A stretch of 64,000 nt of DNA from the NCBI RefSeq assembly GCF_030811595.1, contig NZ_JAUSRB010000002.1, positions 310,001 through 374,000 of the forward strand, in the 5' to 3' direction. This DNA comes from Streptosporangium brasiliense. GTDB lineage: Bacteria > Actinomycetota > Actinomycetes > Streptosporangiales > Streptosporangiaceae. How positions within the stretch are numbered: position 1 is the first letter of the stretch; the number at the start of each line of letters is the position of its first letter. The position numbers and the translations under genes are program-made. Positions 27,578-37,197 of the stretch are shown here, one piece after another. The notes under the pieces are model-generated. The model searched no databases. It saw nothing but the letters and a program-made list of their open reading frames with translations, and had not been told where the DNA came from.

Positions 27578-28567
27578 GTGTCCGATGTCGTAACCGGCGA
27601 GGCCGTTGTCGTCGAGGTCCGGACCGCCCAGATTCCGAGCAGGGCCGCGGCGCTGCTCATCGACATGGCGGTCCAGCTCGTAACGCTGTTCGGCGCGTCC
27701 TTCGTGGTCGGCGCGCTGGTCTTCACCGCCGACGAGGCGCTGGTGACGATGATCTACATCGCGCTCACCGTGCTCGTGCTCGTCGGCTATCCGGTGATCT
27801 TCGAGACGCTCTCGCGCGGCCGCAGCCTCGGCAAGCTCGCCCTCGGGCTCCGGGTGGTCAGCGACGACGGCAGCCCCGAGCGGTTCCGGCAGGCCCTGTT
27901 CCGGGGCCTGGCCGGAGTGCTGGAGTTCTGGACGCTCAGTGGCGCGCCCGCGCTGATCAGCTCGCTGATCTCGGAGAAGGGCAAGCGGCTCGGCGACATC
28001 TTCGCGGGCACCATCGTGATCTCCGAGCGCGGCCCCCGGCAGTACGGCCCGCTGCTGGAGATGCCGCCGCAGCTCGCCGCGTGGGCGGCGACGCTGGAGC
28101 TGTCGCGGCTGCCCGAGGGGGTCGCCGCCACCGCCAGGCAGTACCTCCTGCGCTGGCACGACCTGTCCCCGGTGGTCCAGCACGAGATGGGCGCGCGCAT
28201 CACCGCCGAGATGTCGGCCTTCGTCTCGCCGCCCCCGCCACCGGGCGTGCCGCCGTTCGCCTACCTGACCGCGGTCCTGGCCGAGCGCCGCCGCCGTGAC
28301 CAGATACGGCTGGCCCGCCAGGCGGACGCCCGGCGGCATCCCGCCCAGCAGCCGTCCCAGGCCCAGGGGCAGGGGCCCCACCCCTACCAGCCGCAGCCCG
28401 GCCCGCAGGCGCCAGGGCCGCACCGGCCCCACTGGCAGACGCCCGCGCCCCAGCCCTACCAGCAGGCTCCCCATCAGCCGCAGCCCCAGCGGGCACCCGG
28501 CCCCATGGCGCCGCCCGCGCACCGGTCTCCCGGCCCCACCCCCGGCGGCTTCGTCCCGCCCGCCTGA
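27578..28567 (+). CDS. RDD-family membrane protein with Pro/Gln-rich tail
   Basis: The 329-residue protein has an N-terminal RDD domain with about three membrane helices (the Arg-Asp pair lies in PSRAAALLIDMAVQ, and RGRSLGKLALGLRVV follows). A middle soluble region and a C-terminal tail of about 90 residues rich in Pro, Gln and His complete it. GTG 27578 was chosen because actinobacterial RDD proteins start with similar sequence (SDVVTGEAVVV) and AAGGTG lies upstream. RDD domains are suspected transporters. In related genomes the gene usually neighbours the SpoIIM-like gene; here 7 kb separate them. Confidence 0.88.
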   Translation: MSDVVTGEAVVVEVRTAQIPSRAAALLIDMAVQLVTLFGASFVVGALVFTADEALVTMIYIALTVLVLVGYPVIFETLSRGRSLGKLALGLRVVSDDGSPERFRQALFRGLAGVLEFWTLSGAPALISSLISEKGKRLGDIFAGTIVISERGPRQYGPLLEMPPQLAAWAATLELSRLPEGVAATARQYLLRWHDLSPVVQHEMGARITAEMSAFVSPPPPPGVPPFAYLTAVLAERRRRDQIRLARQADARRHPAQQPSQAQGQGPHPYQPQPGPQAPGPHRPHWQTPAPQPYQQAPHQPQPQRAPGPMAPPAHRSPGPTPGGFVPPA

Positions 28568-28594
28568 GCCCGGGGCGCACGCCGTACGGACGTG

Positions 28595-28629
28595 GGAAGG
28601 GGCGGCGGGAGGCTCCCGCCGCCCCTTCC
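28595..28629. terminator. Strong bidirectional hairpin between RDD and LVIVD genes
   Basis: A perfect 16-bp stem (28595-28610 with 28614-28629) closes a 3-nt loop, between convergent stop codons at 28567 and 28679. Confidence 0.8.
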
Positions 28630-28630
28630 G

Positions 28631-28693
28631 CCGGCGATCAGCGGCCGCCGGTGATCAGTGGCCGTGTGCCACCGGTGATCAGTGGCCGTGTCC
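28631..28693. repeat. Three tandem copies of the LVIVD gene's 3' end
   Basis: Units start near 28631, 28648 and 28672 and share CCGGTGATCAGTGGCCGTG. Read on the minus strand each unit re-creates the last codons and stop (His-Gly-His-TGA in two copies, a variant in the third). The end of the gene has therefore been tandemly duplicated past its own stop codon. Confidence 0.8.
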
Positions 28694-30067
28694 CTGCCGG
28701 TAGGAGGCCTGGGTCTGCACGTTCAGCCGGTCCAGGCGGACGCTCCTGGCCGGGTCCGTGCGCCGGTCGCTGATCTTGAGGACGTCGAGTCCGTGGTGGA
28801 AGTCGCTGCCGTAGATGTAGCCGTTGTAGTAGTAGGCCGACCAGATGCCGCCCCCGCCGCCGTTCGGCTCGGGACCGCGCTCGAAGAAGCCGATCTCCTG
28901 CGGGTTGGTGGAGTCGGTGAAGTCCACCACCGAGATGCCGCCCTGGTACCACGCCTGGACCATGATGTCCTTGCCCTTGACCGGGATCAGCGAGCCGTTG
29001 TGCGCGACGCAGTTCTCGGTGTCGGCCTGGTACCGCGAGATCTTGAAGTAGCTCCTGAAGTCGAGCCGGCCGTTCCTGATGTCGAAGATGGCGTCGGCGC
29101 CCCGGTTCGGTCCGGTGGCCTCGTTGCAGGTGGCCCCGCCGCCGCCGCCGAGCTCGTCGGTGAAGACGACCTTGGTGCCGGTGTTGTTGAACGTCGCCGA
29201 GTGCCAGAACGCGAAGTTCGGGTCGGTGACGCGGGCCGTGACCACCGGGTTCGCCCGGTCGGAGATGTCGAACAGCACGCCGTCGCCCATGCAGGCCCCG
29301 GCGGCGACGTCCTTCTCCGGGTAGACGGTGATGTCGTGGCAGCCGCTGGTCGGCAACAGCAGGCCCGGCTGGGTCTCGTTGCCTCCGTCGGGGAAGACCA
29401 CGGGGGTGGCGACGACCGCCGCCGCCGCCGGGTCGCGCAGCGGCACCTTGACGATCGAGATCTTGTCGTGCGGCGGCTGGCAGTCGGGGAAACTCGCCGA
29501 CGGGTTGTAGGAGGAGGCGTAGAGATAGACGTTGCGCCGGTCGCGGCCCTTGCCCGGGACGAGGGTCAGGGTATGGGAACCGCAGTTGGTCTCCACCGCC
29601 TTGACGTACTTCGGATTCTTCTTGTCACTGATGTCGAAGATCCGGATGCCCTCCCACGACTCCTTGACCGCCGCGCTCTGCGCGACGCTGTTGCAGGAGT
29701 CGTCGCTGCGGGAGTTGTCGACGGCGGTGAAGAGCAGGTCGCCGTAGACTGACACGTCCATCTGGGAGCCGGGACACACGACGCTGCTGACGACCTTGGT
29801 CCGCTCCGGACGGCTGATGTCGTAGATCGAGAAACCACCGTAGTTGCCGACGTAGGCGTAGTCGCCCTGGAAGGCGATGTCGGTGTTGATGGTGGTCTCC
29901 AGCCCGGCGGGCTTGGGGACGTTGGCCACATGTGACACGTTCGGGCTGGTGACGACCTCGCCGACCGGCGGGATGTCGGCGGCCTGGGCGGACACCGCCG
30001 GCATCAGCAGCGCGGCGGCGGTGGCCACCACGGCCGACGTCCGGCCGATTCCACGGAGAGCGAGCAC
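28679..30067 (-). CDS. Secreted LVIVD-repeat (beta-propeller-like) protein, copy 1
   Basis: The 462-residue protein has a Sec signal peptide (about residues 1-29, cleavage after AQA) and LVIVD-type repeats such as DYAYVGNYGGFSIYDI, GGISVVDFTDSTNPQEIGFF and HHGLDVLKISD, expected to form a surface propeller. Cys residues are present in VCPGS, DDSCNS, ETNCGSH and GCHDI. It ends in GHGH. It is a close paralogue of the gene upstream; long internal blocks are identical. Function is unknown. Position beside a DUF305 lipoprotein suggests a joint extracytoplasmic role. Confidence 0.85.
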   Translation of the reverse strand: MLALRGIGRTSAVVATAAALLMPAVSAQAADIPPVGEVVTSPNVSHVANVPKPAGLETTINTDIAFQGDYAYVGNYGGFSIYDISRPERTKVVSSVVCPGSQMDVSVYGDLLFTAVDNSRSDDSCNSVAQSAAVKESWEGIRIFDISDKKNPKYVKAVETNCGSHTLTLVPGKGRDRRNVYLYASSYNPSASFPDCQPPHDKISIVKVPLRDPAAAAVVATPVVFPDGGNETQPGLLLPTSGCHDITVYPEKDVAAGACMGDGVLFDISDRANPVVTARVTDPNFAFWHSATFNNTGTKVVFTDELGGGGGATCNEATGPNRGADAIFDIRNGRLDFRSYFKISRYQADTENCVAHNGSLIPVKGKDIMVQAWYQGGISVVDFTDSTNPQEIGFFERGPEPNGGGGGIWSAYYYNGYIYGSDFHHGLDVLKISDRRTDPARSVRLDRLNVQTQASYRQGHGH

Positions 30068-30293
30068 CCGGTACCTCCATTGTGGGGAGACGTAAAGTGC
30101 AGAGAACCGACGAAATTGTCCTTCTTAACCGGCAAATAAACCAGATGTCAGCTTGTAAGGATAAGGATCTGGTTTGATGCCTCACTCTACGTGTAGCGGG
30201 TCACCGGGACCCGTGAACAGCCACCGGGCCCGCCCGGTGCGGGCGAGCCCGGTGCGGACTGTGGGGACCGCGGCCCCCACCGCCCAGAGGTGA

Positions 30294-31727
30294 TCAGTCG
30301 TCGCCGTGGTCGCTGTGGCCGTACTCCCGGTAGGAAGCCTGGGTCTGCGCGTTCAGGATGTCGACCTTGACGCCGTTCGCCTTGTTCGTGCGCGGGTCAT
30401 TGATCTTGAGGACGTCGAGCCCCAGGTTGAAGTCGCTGCCGTAGATGTAGCCGTTGTAGTAGTACGCGGACCAGAATCCACCGCTCAGCGCGGGGGCGGT
30501 GCTGTCGGGGCCGCGCTCGAAGAAGGCGATCTCCTGCGGGTTGGTGGAGTCGGTGAAGTCCACCACCGAGATGCCGCCCTGGTACCAGGCCTGGACCATG
30601 ATGTCCTTGCCCTTGACCGGGATCAGCGAGCCGTTGTGCGCGACGCAGTTCTCGGTGTCGGCCTGGTGGCGCGAGATCTTGAAGTAGCCCTTGAAGACGA
30701 GCCGGCCGTCCTCGATGTCGTAGTAGGCGTTGGCGCCGCGGTTCGGGCCGATCGCCTCGTTGCAGGTGGCCGCGCTGCCGCCGCCGAGCTCGTCGGTGAA
30801 GACGACCTTGGTGCCGGCGTTGTTGAACGTCGCCGAGTGCCAGAACGCGAAGTTCTCGTCGTCCCGGGCGGTCGCGGTGACCTTCGGGTTCACCGGGTCG
30901 GAGACGTCCATCAGGATGCCCTCGCCCATGCAGGCGCCGGCGGCCATGTTCTTCTCCGGGAAGACCGTGATGTCGTGGCAGCCGGTGGTCGCCGACGTGC
31001 GGTAGGGGTACTGCTGGGTCGGCTCACCGGGGTTGCCGCCGTCGGGGAACAGGTTCGGGGTGGCGACGACCGCCGCCGCCGCCGGGTCGCGCAGCGGCAC
31101 CTTGACGATCGAGATCTTGTCGTGCGGCGGCTGGCAGTCGGGGAAACTCGCCGACGGGCTGTAGGAGGAGATGTAGACGTAGACGTTGTCCCGGTCACGC
31201 CCCTTGCCCGGCAGGAGGGTCAGGGTGTGGGAACCACAGTTGGTCTCCACCGCCTTGACGTACTTCGGATTCTTCTTGTCACTGATGTCGAAGATCCGGA
31301 TGCCCTCCCACGACTCCTTGACCGACGCGCTCTGCGAGGTGCTGCTGCAGGAGTCGTTGTTACGGGAGGAGTCGACGGCGCCGAAGAGCAGGTTCCCGTA
31401 GACGGCCATGTCCATCTGCCCGCCGGGGCAGACCACCGAGCTGACCAGGGAGGTCCGCTTCGGCTTGCGGACGTCGTAGATCGAGAAACCGCTGTAGTTG
31501 CCGACATAGGCGTAGTCGCCCTGGAAGGCCATGTCGGTGTGGATGTCAGTGAGCGTGGCCGGCTTGGGGATGTTGGTCACATGCTCGACGTTCGGGCTCA
31601 TGACGATCTCACCGGGTGCCGGGATGTCGGCCGCCTGGGCGGGCACCGCGGACAGCACCATCGCCGCCGCGACTCCGGCTACTACCAGGAAGCGGCCCGA
31701 CAGGCCCTTCCTGCGGGGGGTGAACAC
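30294..31727 (-). CDS. Secreted LVIVD-repeat (beta-propeller-like) protein, copy 2
   Basis: The 477-residue paralogue of the preceding gene has the same signal peptide layout (cleavage after AQA), conserved Cys positions and LVIVD repeats (DYAYVGNYSGFSIYDV, NLGLDVLKIND). It ends in an acidic/His tail HSDHGDD. GTG 31727 has AAGGAGGT eight bases upstream, which makes it the clear start although the frame is open to 31766. The two copies are separated by 226 bases and each may have its own promoter. Tandem duplication followed by modest divergence is the simplest origin. Confidence 0.85.
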   Translation of the reverse strand: MFTPRRKGLSGRFLVVAGVAAAMVLSAVPAQAADIPAPGEIVMSPNVEHVTNIPKPATLTDIHTDMAFQGDYAYVGNYSGFSIYDVRKPKRTSLVSSVVCPGGQMDMAVYGNLLFGAVDSSRNNDSCSSTSQSASVKESWEGIRIFDISDKKNPKYVKAVETNCGSHTLTLLPGKGRDRDNVYVYISSYSPSASFPDCQPPHDKISIVKVPLRDPAAAAVVATPNLFPDGGNPGEPTQQYPYRTSATTGCHDITVFPEKNMAAGACMGEGILMDVSDPVNPKVTATARDDENFAFWHSATFNNAGTKVVFTDELGGGSAATCNEAIGPNRGANAYYDIEDGRLVFKGYFKISRHQADTENCVAHNGSLIPVKGKDIMVQAWYQGGISVVDFTDSTNPQEIAFFERGPDSTAPALSGGFWSAYYYNGYIYGSDFNLGLDVLKINDPRTNKANGVKVDILNAQTQASYREYGHSDHGDD

Positions 31728-31769
31728 TGGGAAACCTCCTTGCCATATGCACCATAAAGGGCACATAAG

Positions 31770-31798
31770 TGACTAGATCGTTCATCCTGAGCGGTCAA
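31770..31798 (-). promoter_or_regulatory. Predicted promoter of LVIVD copy 2
   Basis: On the minus strand TTGACC (31793-31798) and TAGTCA (31770-31775) are spaced by 17 bases, about 45 bases upstream of the GTG start. The same intergenic region must hold the divergent DUF305 promoter. Confidence 0.45.
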
Positions 31799-31908
31799 TC
31801 AGGCAAGGTGTCACTGTGTCAGCAAGTTTTTGCGACCTGATGTCTTTACTCGCCCGGCCCGCGAAGATTAGGGTCTCTCGTCACATGCAGCTTGGAAAGG
31901 GAGGTCGG

Positions 31909-32541
31909 GTGCGCGTCGCGCTCGTTGTCGCGGTCGCCGCCGCTCTGTCCCTCACCGCGTGCAGCGCCGACCCTCCGCCGCCGCCCTCCGCCCAGTCGAC
32001 CGCGCCGGTCATCGCGCCCGGCAGGCCCGGCGAGCCGGCCCGGACGATCAGCCCGAGCGAGGCGGCCACCGCCGTGCCCTCGCCCACCGCCAACGCGGCG
32101 GACGTGAAATACATGAAGGACATGATCGCCCACCACCGGCAGGCGATCGACATGGCGGTCCTGGCCCCGTCACGGGCCGACTCCGCCAAGCTCAAGGGCC
32201 TCGCCTCGCGCATCAAGGACGCCCAGGGGCCGGAGATCCAATACATGACGTCCTGGCTGCAGCAGCAGGGCCTGCAGGCGCCCGGTCACCACGCCGACCA
32301 CACCGGCATGCCGGGCATGGCCACGCCCGAGCAGATGGAGGCCCTCAAGAACGCCTCGGGCAAGGACTTCGACCGGCTCTTCCTCACGCTGATGATCGCC
32401 CATCACCAGGGGGCGATCACGATGTCCGAGCAGGTGCTGACCGACGGCTCGCACATCAAGGTCGAGGAGCTGGCCAACGATGTCGCCGCCACCCAGAGCG
32501 CGGAGATCCGCAGGATGCTGGAGATGCAGGCCGGGCGCTGA
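31909..32541 (+). CDS. DUF305 lipoprotein
   Basis: The 210-residue protein has a short signal peptide with lipobox LTAC (Cys18) and a Pro-rich linker. A DUF305 four-helix domain with two half-repeats follows: MKDMIAHHRQAIDMA and LTLMIAHHQGAITMSEQ. The paired His-His and Met residues resemble metal-binding ferritin-like bundles. DUF305 proteins are often linked to copper or other metals, but no function is proven here. GTG 31909 has GGGAGGT upstream; ATG 31885 is an in-frame alternative. It is divergent from the LVIVD pair. Confidence 0.88.
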   Translation: MRVALVVAVAAALSLTACSADPPPPPSAQSTAPVIAPGRPGEPARTISPSEAATAVPSPTANAADVKYMKDMIAHHRQAIDMAVLAPSRADSAKLKGLASRIKDAQGPEIQYMTSWLQQQGLQAPGHHADHTGMPGMATPEQMEALKNASGKDFDRLFLTLMIAHHQGAITMSEQVLTDGSHIKVEELANDVAATQSAEIRRMLEMQAGR

Positions 32542-32561
32542 ACCCGGGCCCCGGGGGACGG

Positions 32562-32759
32562 CCGGTCCCGTGAGGGGTGCGGGCAAGCCTCCGGCCGGCC
32601 CCGTGAAGGGGGTCTGAGCCGGGCATACGGCTGATCCCTGGAACAGTCCCGGGCCCCGGGTGACACTCCGGTCCCGTGAGGGGTGCGGGCAAGCCGCCAG
32701 CCGGCTCCGGACTCCAAGCGGTTCCGGGCTCCGGGCTCCAAGCGGTTCCGGGCTCCGGG
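32562..32759. repeat. Two families of direct repeats between DUF305 and the short SAHH gene
   Basis: An identical 28-bp element occurs at 32562-32589 and 32668-32695. A perfect 24-bp tandem duplication containing AAGCGGTTCCGGGCTCC fills 32712-32759. The block occupies nearly the whole convergent gap. Confidence 0.9.
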
Positions 32760-32764
32760 TGACG

Positions 32765-34006
32765 CTAGGAACCGAGCCGCCAGGAGTGGAGATACTTCTC
32801 CTGCTCGGAGGTCAGGGCGTCCACCTCGATCCCGGCGGCGGCCAGCTTGAGCCGCGCCACCTCGACGTCGACCTCCTGCGGCACGTCGTAGACGCCGGGC
32901 GCCAGCCGTACCCGCTCACGGGCCAGCCAGGCGACCGCGAGCGCCTGCGCGGAGAAGGACATGTCCATGACGGCGGCCGGGTGGCCCTCGGCGGCCGTCA
33001 GGTTCACCAGCCGGCCCTCGGCGAGCAGCAGGAGCCTGCGGCCGTCGGCGAGGACGTATTCGTCGGTGTTCGGACGGACCCCGTGATGCACGGCCTGGGC
33101 CAGCTCGTCCAGGGCCCGGACGTCGATCTCGACGTCGAAATGGCCGGCGTTGGCCAGGATCGCGCCGTCCTTCATCACCGTCAGGTGCTCGCCCCTGATC
33201 ACGTCGCGGTTGCCGGTGACCGTGACGAACACGTCTCCGGTCCGGGCGGCGCGGGCCATCGGCTGCACGTCGTAGCCCTGCAGCGAGGCGTCCAGGGCCT
33301 TGACCGGGTCGATCTCGGTGACCACCACCCGGGCGCCCAGGCCCCTCGCCCGCTCGGCGACGCCCCGGCCGCAGTAGCCGAACCCGGCGACCACCACGGT
33401 CTTGCCCGCCAGCAGGGTGTTGGTGGCGCGAGTGATGCCGTCGATGGTGGACTGGCCGGTGCCGTACCGGTTGTCGAACATCCGCTTGGTCCGGGTGTCG
33501 TTGACCGCCACGACCGGGAACCTCAGCGCCTGCTCGGCCGCCATCTGCCGGAGCCGGATGATCCCGGTCGTGGTCTCCTCGCAGCCCCCAGTGACCGTCT
33601 CCAACAGCTCGGTCCGCTCGGTGTGCAGGATGTTGACCAGGTCGCAGCCGTCGTCGAGGACGATGTCCGGGCGGATGTCCAGCGCCTGGTGGATGTGGCG
33701 GTAGTAGACCTCCCGGGTGACCCCGGCCCGCGCGTGCACGCCGACGCCGTAGTCGCCCAGCGCGGCGGCGACGTCGTCCTGCGTGGACAGCGGGTTCGAG
33801 GCGGCCAGCGCGATCTCGGCCCCGCCCGCCTTCAGCGCGCCCATGAGCACCGCGGTCTCGGCGGTCACGTGCAGGCAGGCGGCGATCCGTAGCCCGTCGA
33901 GGGGCCGCTCGGCCGCGAAACGCTCCCCGATGGCGGTCAGCACGGGCATCGACCGCGCCGCCCATCCGATCCGCCGCTCGCCCGCGGCCACCAGCGCGCT
34001 GTCCAC
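32765..34006 (-). CDS. Short (archaeal/Thermotoga-type) adenosylhomocysteinase-like protein
   Basis: The 413-residue NAD-dependent hydrolase paralogue has the SAHH catalytic set intact ([29 protein letters not shown]) and the Rossmann motif [14 protein letters not shown]. It lacks the roughly 40-residue insertion of the bacterial enzyme and the C-terminal KADHYRY that reaches into the neighbouring subunit's NAD site, ending instead [10 protein letters not shown] as in archaeal-type enzymes. Some of those hydrolyse S-inosylhomocysteine rather than S-adenosylhomocysteine. It lies 61 bases downstream of ahcY, with a hairpin between them. Substrate is uncertain. GTG start. Confidence 0.88.
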   Translation of the reverse strand: MDSALVAAGERRIGWAARSMPVLTAIGERFAAERPLDGLRIAACLHVTAETAVLMGALKAGGAEIALAASNPLSTQDDVAAALGDYGVGVHARAGVTREVYYRHIHQALDIRPDIVLDDGCDLVNILHTERTELLETVTGGCEETTTGIIRLRQMAAEQALRFPVVAVNDTRTKRMFDNRYGTGQSTIDGITRATNTLLAGKTVVVAGFGYCGRGVAERARGLGARVVVTEIDPVKALDASLQGYDVQPMARAARTGDVFVTVTGNRDVIRGEHLTVMKDGAILANAGHFDVEIDVRALDELAQAVHHGVRPNTDEYVLADGRRLLLLAEGRLVNLTAAEGHPAAVMDMSFSAQALAVAWLARERVRLAPGVYDVPQEVDVEVARLKLAAAGIEVDALTSEQEKYLHSWRLGS

Positions 34007-34028
34007 GTTTCTCCCCAGATTGCCCGAA

Positions 34029-34052
34029 GGCCCCCGCAGCGCTGCGGGGGCC
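34029..34052. terminator. Hairpin downstream of ahcY
   Basis: A perfect 24-bp palindrome (arms GGCCCCCGCAGC and its complement) lies 16 bases beyond the ahcY stop, between the two SAHH genes. It may end or attenuate transcription into the short paralogue. Confidence 0.7.
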
Positions 34053-34067
34053 GGGTGGAACGGTCGA

Positions 34068-35495
<1,428 letters not shown>

Positions 35496-35505
35496 GTGTT
35501 ACCCC

Positions 35506-35542
35506 TCTGGTAGATGGTCGCGCTTCTGGTTGATGGTCGCGC
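35506..35542. repeat. 19-bp-period doublet in the ahcY leader
   Basis: TCTGGTAGATGGTCGCGC (35506-35523) and TCTGGTTGATGGTCGCGC (35525-35542) differ at one base. The proximal copy abuts the ahcY Shine-Dalgarno. No known SAM- or SAH-sensing riboswitch was recognised in the 35496-35711 interval. Confidence 0.7.
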
Positions 35543-35711
35543 TCGCCTCGTGGCCCTCGCCGGTCTCGCGACCCTGCTTCGCTCTCGGACCCGGCTCGCC
35601 GCTCCACCGGAAAAGTCGACGATGCGAGTTTAGGCGGCCCGGATGCCTCCGCGCACCTTCCAGACGGCTAACCTGACACAAGAATGTAAGACTCTGCGGA
35701 AAGGCCCGAGA

Positions 35712-36047
35712 ATGCGGATCACCGAGGCCGCCCGGCGGCTGGGGATGTCCCCCCGCATGCTCCGTTACCGCGAGGCGCTCGGCCTGCTCCCTCCCGTCAG
35801 GAGCCAGGGGGCGCACCGGCGCTTCGGCCCCGAGGAGCTGTCGGCCGTCGCCCAGGGCGTGGAGCTGGAGAAACGGTTCGACATCTCCCCCTCCGAGCTG
35901 GCCTTCGCCCTCCGGGTGCTGAGCGAGCCCACCGTGGCGCAGGCCGTACGCGACCTGGGCCTGCGGATCGGCCGCCTGCAGGCCCCGCGCCGGGCGCTGG
36001 ACTTCGAGAAGGAGAAGGCGCTGCGCCTGCTCCAAGGCCGCCCCTAG
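35712..36047 (+). CDS. Small MerR-family regulator without effector domain
   Basis: The 111-residue protein has a MerR winged helix-turn-helix at residues 1-60 (MRITEAARRLGMSPRMLRYR, then the wing RRFGPEELS) and only a short helical tail. Compared with typical MerR proteins it lacks a ligand- or metal-binding C-terminal domain and has no Cys. It is divergent from ahcY, so regulation of the SAHH genes or itself is possible, but this is inference from position. ATG 35712 starts the conserved domain; the frame is open to 35643. Confidence 0.85.
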   Translation: MRITEAARRLGMSPRMLRYREALGLLPPVRSQGAHRRFGPEELSAVAQGVELEKRFDISPSELAFALRVLSEPTVAQAVRDLGLRIGRLQAPRRALDFEKEKALRLLQGRP

Positions 36048-36173
36048 GCGGATCACCGACGGCCCCGGCCCCTCGGAGAGACCTCCAGCAGGCGGGCCAC
36101 ATCCCCGGACGCGGATCACCGACGGCCCACACCCCTCGGAGAGACCTCCAGCGGGCGGGCCGCGCCCCCGGAC
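36048..36173. repeat. 63-bp tandem duplication
   Basis: Copies at 36048-36110 and 36111-36173 start with GCGGATCACCGACGGCC and differ at only a few positions. They directly follow the MerR stop codon. Confidence 0.9.
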
Positions 36174-36178
36174 GCGGA

Positions 36179-36210
36179 AGGGCCCCGGCGCCGCACGGCG
36201 CCGGGGCCCT
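36179..36210. terminator. Bidirectional hairpin between MerR and CDF genes
   Basis: A perfect 14-bp stem with loop GCAC lies between the 63-bp repeats and the CDF stop codon at 36226. Confidence 0.8.
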
Positions 36211-36225
36211 CAGGGGCGCTGTGGC

Positions 36226-37155
36226 TCAGACCGAACCGTTGACCTTGGACCTGTCGAGGTCCGGCTCAAGGTAGATGACGCGGGCCTCCGGCACGGCGGC
36301 GCGGATGCGCTGCTCGGCCTGGTCGATCCCGCGGGCCACCTCGGCGGCCGTGTCGTCGTGGTCCACCGCGATCTTGGCGGCGACCAGGATCTCCTCCGGC
36401 CCCAGGTGGAGCGTGCGCATGTGGATGACCCGGGCGACCTCGGGCGTGCCCTCCAGAGCGGCGCAGATCTTCCTCTCGACCTCCGGGCCCGCACCCTCGC
36501 CGATCAGCAGTGACTTGGTCTCGATCGCGAGGATGACCGCGATGACGGCCAGCAGGACGCCGATCGCCATCGTGCCGACGCCGTCCCAGACGCCGTCACC
36601 GGTGATCACGGCCATCGTCACGCCGAGCAGCGCGAGGACCAGGCCGACCAGCGCGCCGAGGTCCTCCAGCACGATGACCGGCAGCTCCGGCGACTTGGAG
36701 CGGCGGATGAACTGCATCCAGGTCTGGCTGCCGCGGATCGGGTTGGACTCCTTGATCGCGGTGCGGAAGGAGAACGACTCGGCGATGATCGCGAAGATCA
36801 GCACACCGAACGCCACGATGGGCGTCTCCACCGGATGCGGATCGCTGATCTTGTGCCAGCCCTCGTAGAGGGAGAACAGCGCGCCGATCGTGAACAGCAC
36901 CACCGCCACGACGAAGGCGTAGAAGTATCGCTCCCGGCCGTAGCCGAAGGGATGCTCCGCCGTCCGCTTCCGCGCCGCCCGCTTCCCGCCGACCAGCAGC
37001 AACACCTGGTTGCCCGAGTCGGCGAGGGAGTGGATCGACTCGGCGAGCATCGACGATGAGGTCGTGACCAGGAAGGCGACGAACTTGGCCGCCGCGATCG
37101 CAAGGTTGGCGGACAGTGCCGCAATGATCGCCTTAGTACCGCCGCCCGCGCTCAC
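36226..37155 (-). CDS. Cation diffusion facilitator family transporter
   Basis: The 309-residue protein has about six membrane helices. The metal-site motif is AESIHSLADSGNQ in helix 2, and a second acidic pair lies in VLEDLGALVGL of helix 5, with the segment EHPFGYGRERYFYAF between helices. The pattern resembles the ZnT9-like branch of the CDF family. A C-terminal cytoplasmic domain of about 90 residues follows. It probably exports Zn2+ or another divalent cation; the metal is uncertain. It is last in the operon with manB, Trm112 and the SIS gene (42-base gap). GTG start. Confidence 0.92.
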   Translation of the reverse strand: MSAGGGTKAIIAALSANLAIAAAKFVAFLVTTSSSMLAESIHSLADSGNQVLLLVGGKRAARKRTAEHPFGYGRERYFYAFVVAVVLFTIGALFSLYEGWHKISDPHPVETPIVAFGVLIFAIIAESFSFRTAIKESNPIRGSQTWMQFIRRSKSPELPVIVLEDLGALVGLVLALLGVTMAVITGDGVWDGVGTMAIGVLLAVIAVILAIETKSLLIGEGAGPEVERKICAALEGTPEVARVIHMRTLHLGPEEILVAAKIAVDHDDTAAEVARGIDQAEQRIRAAVPEARVIYLEPDLDRSKVNGSV

Positions 37156-37197
37156 GGCAGCCTCCGCTCATTGATTCCGAAAAAGACGGACGGAATC

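Noticed and set aside
35496..35711. Possible SAM or SAH riboswitch upstream of ahcY
   Set aside because: I could not fit the known conserved cores or pairings; only a short doublet repeat is present.
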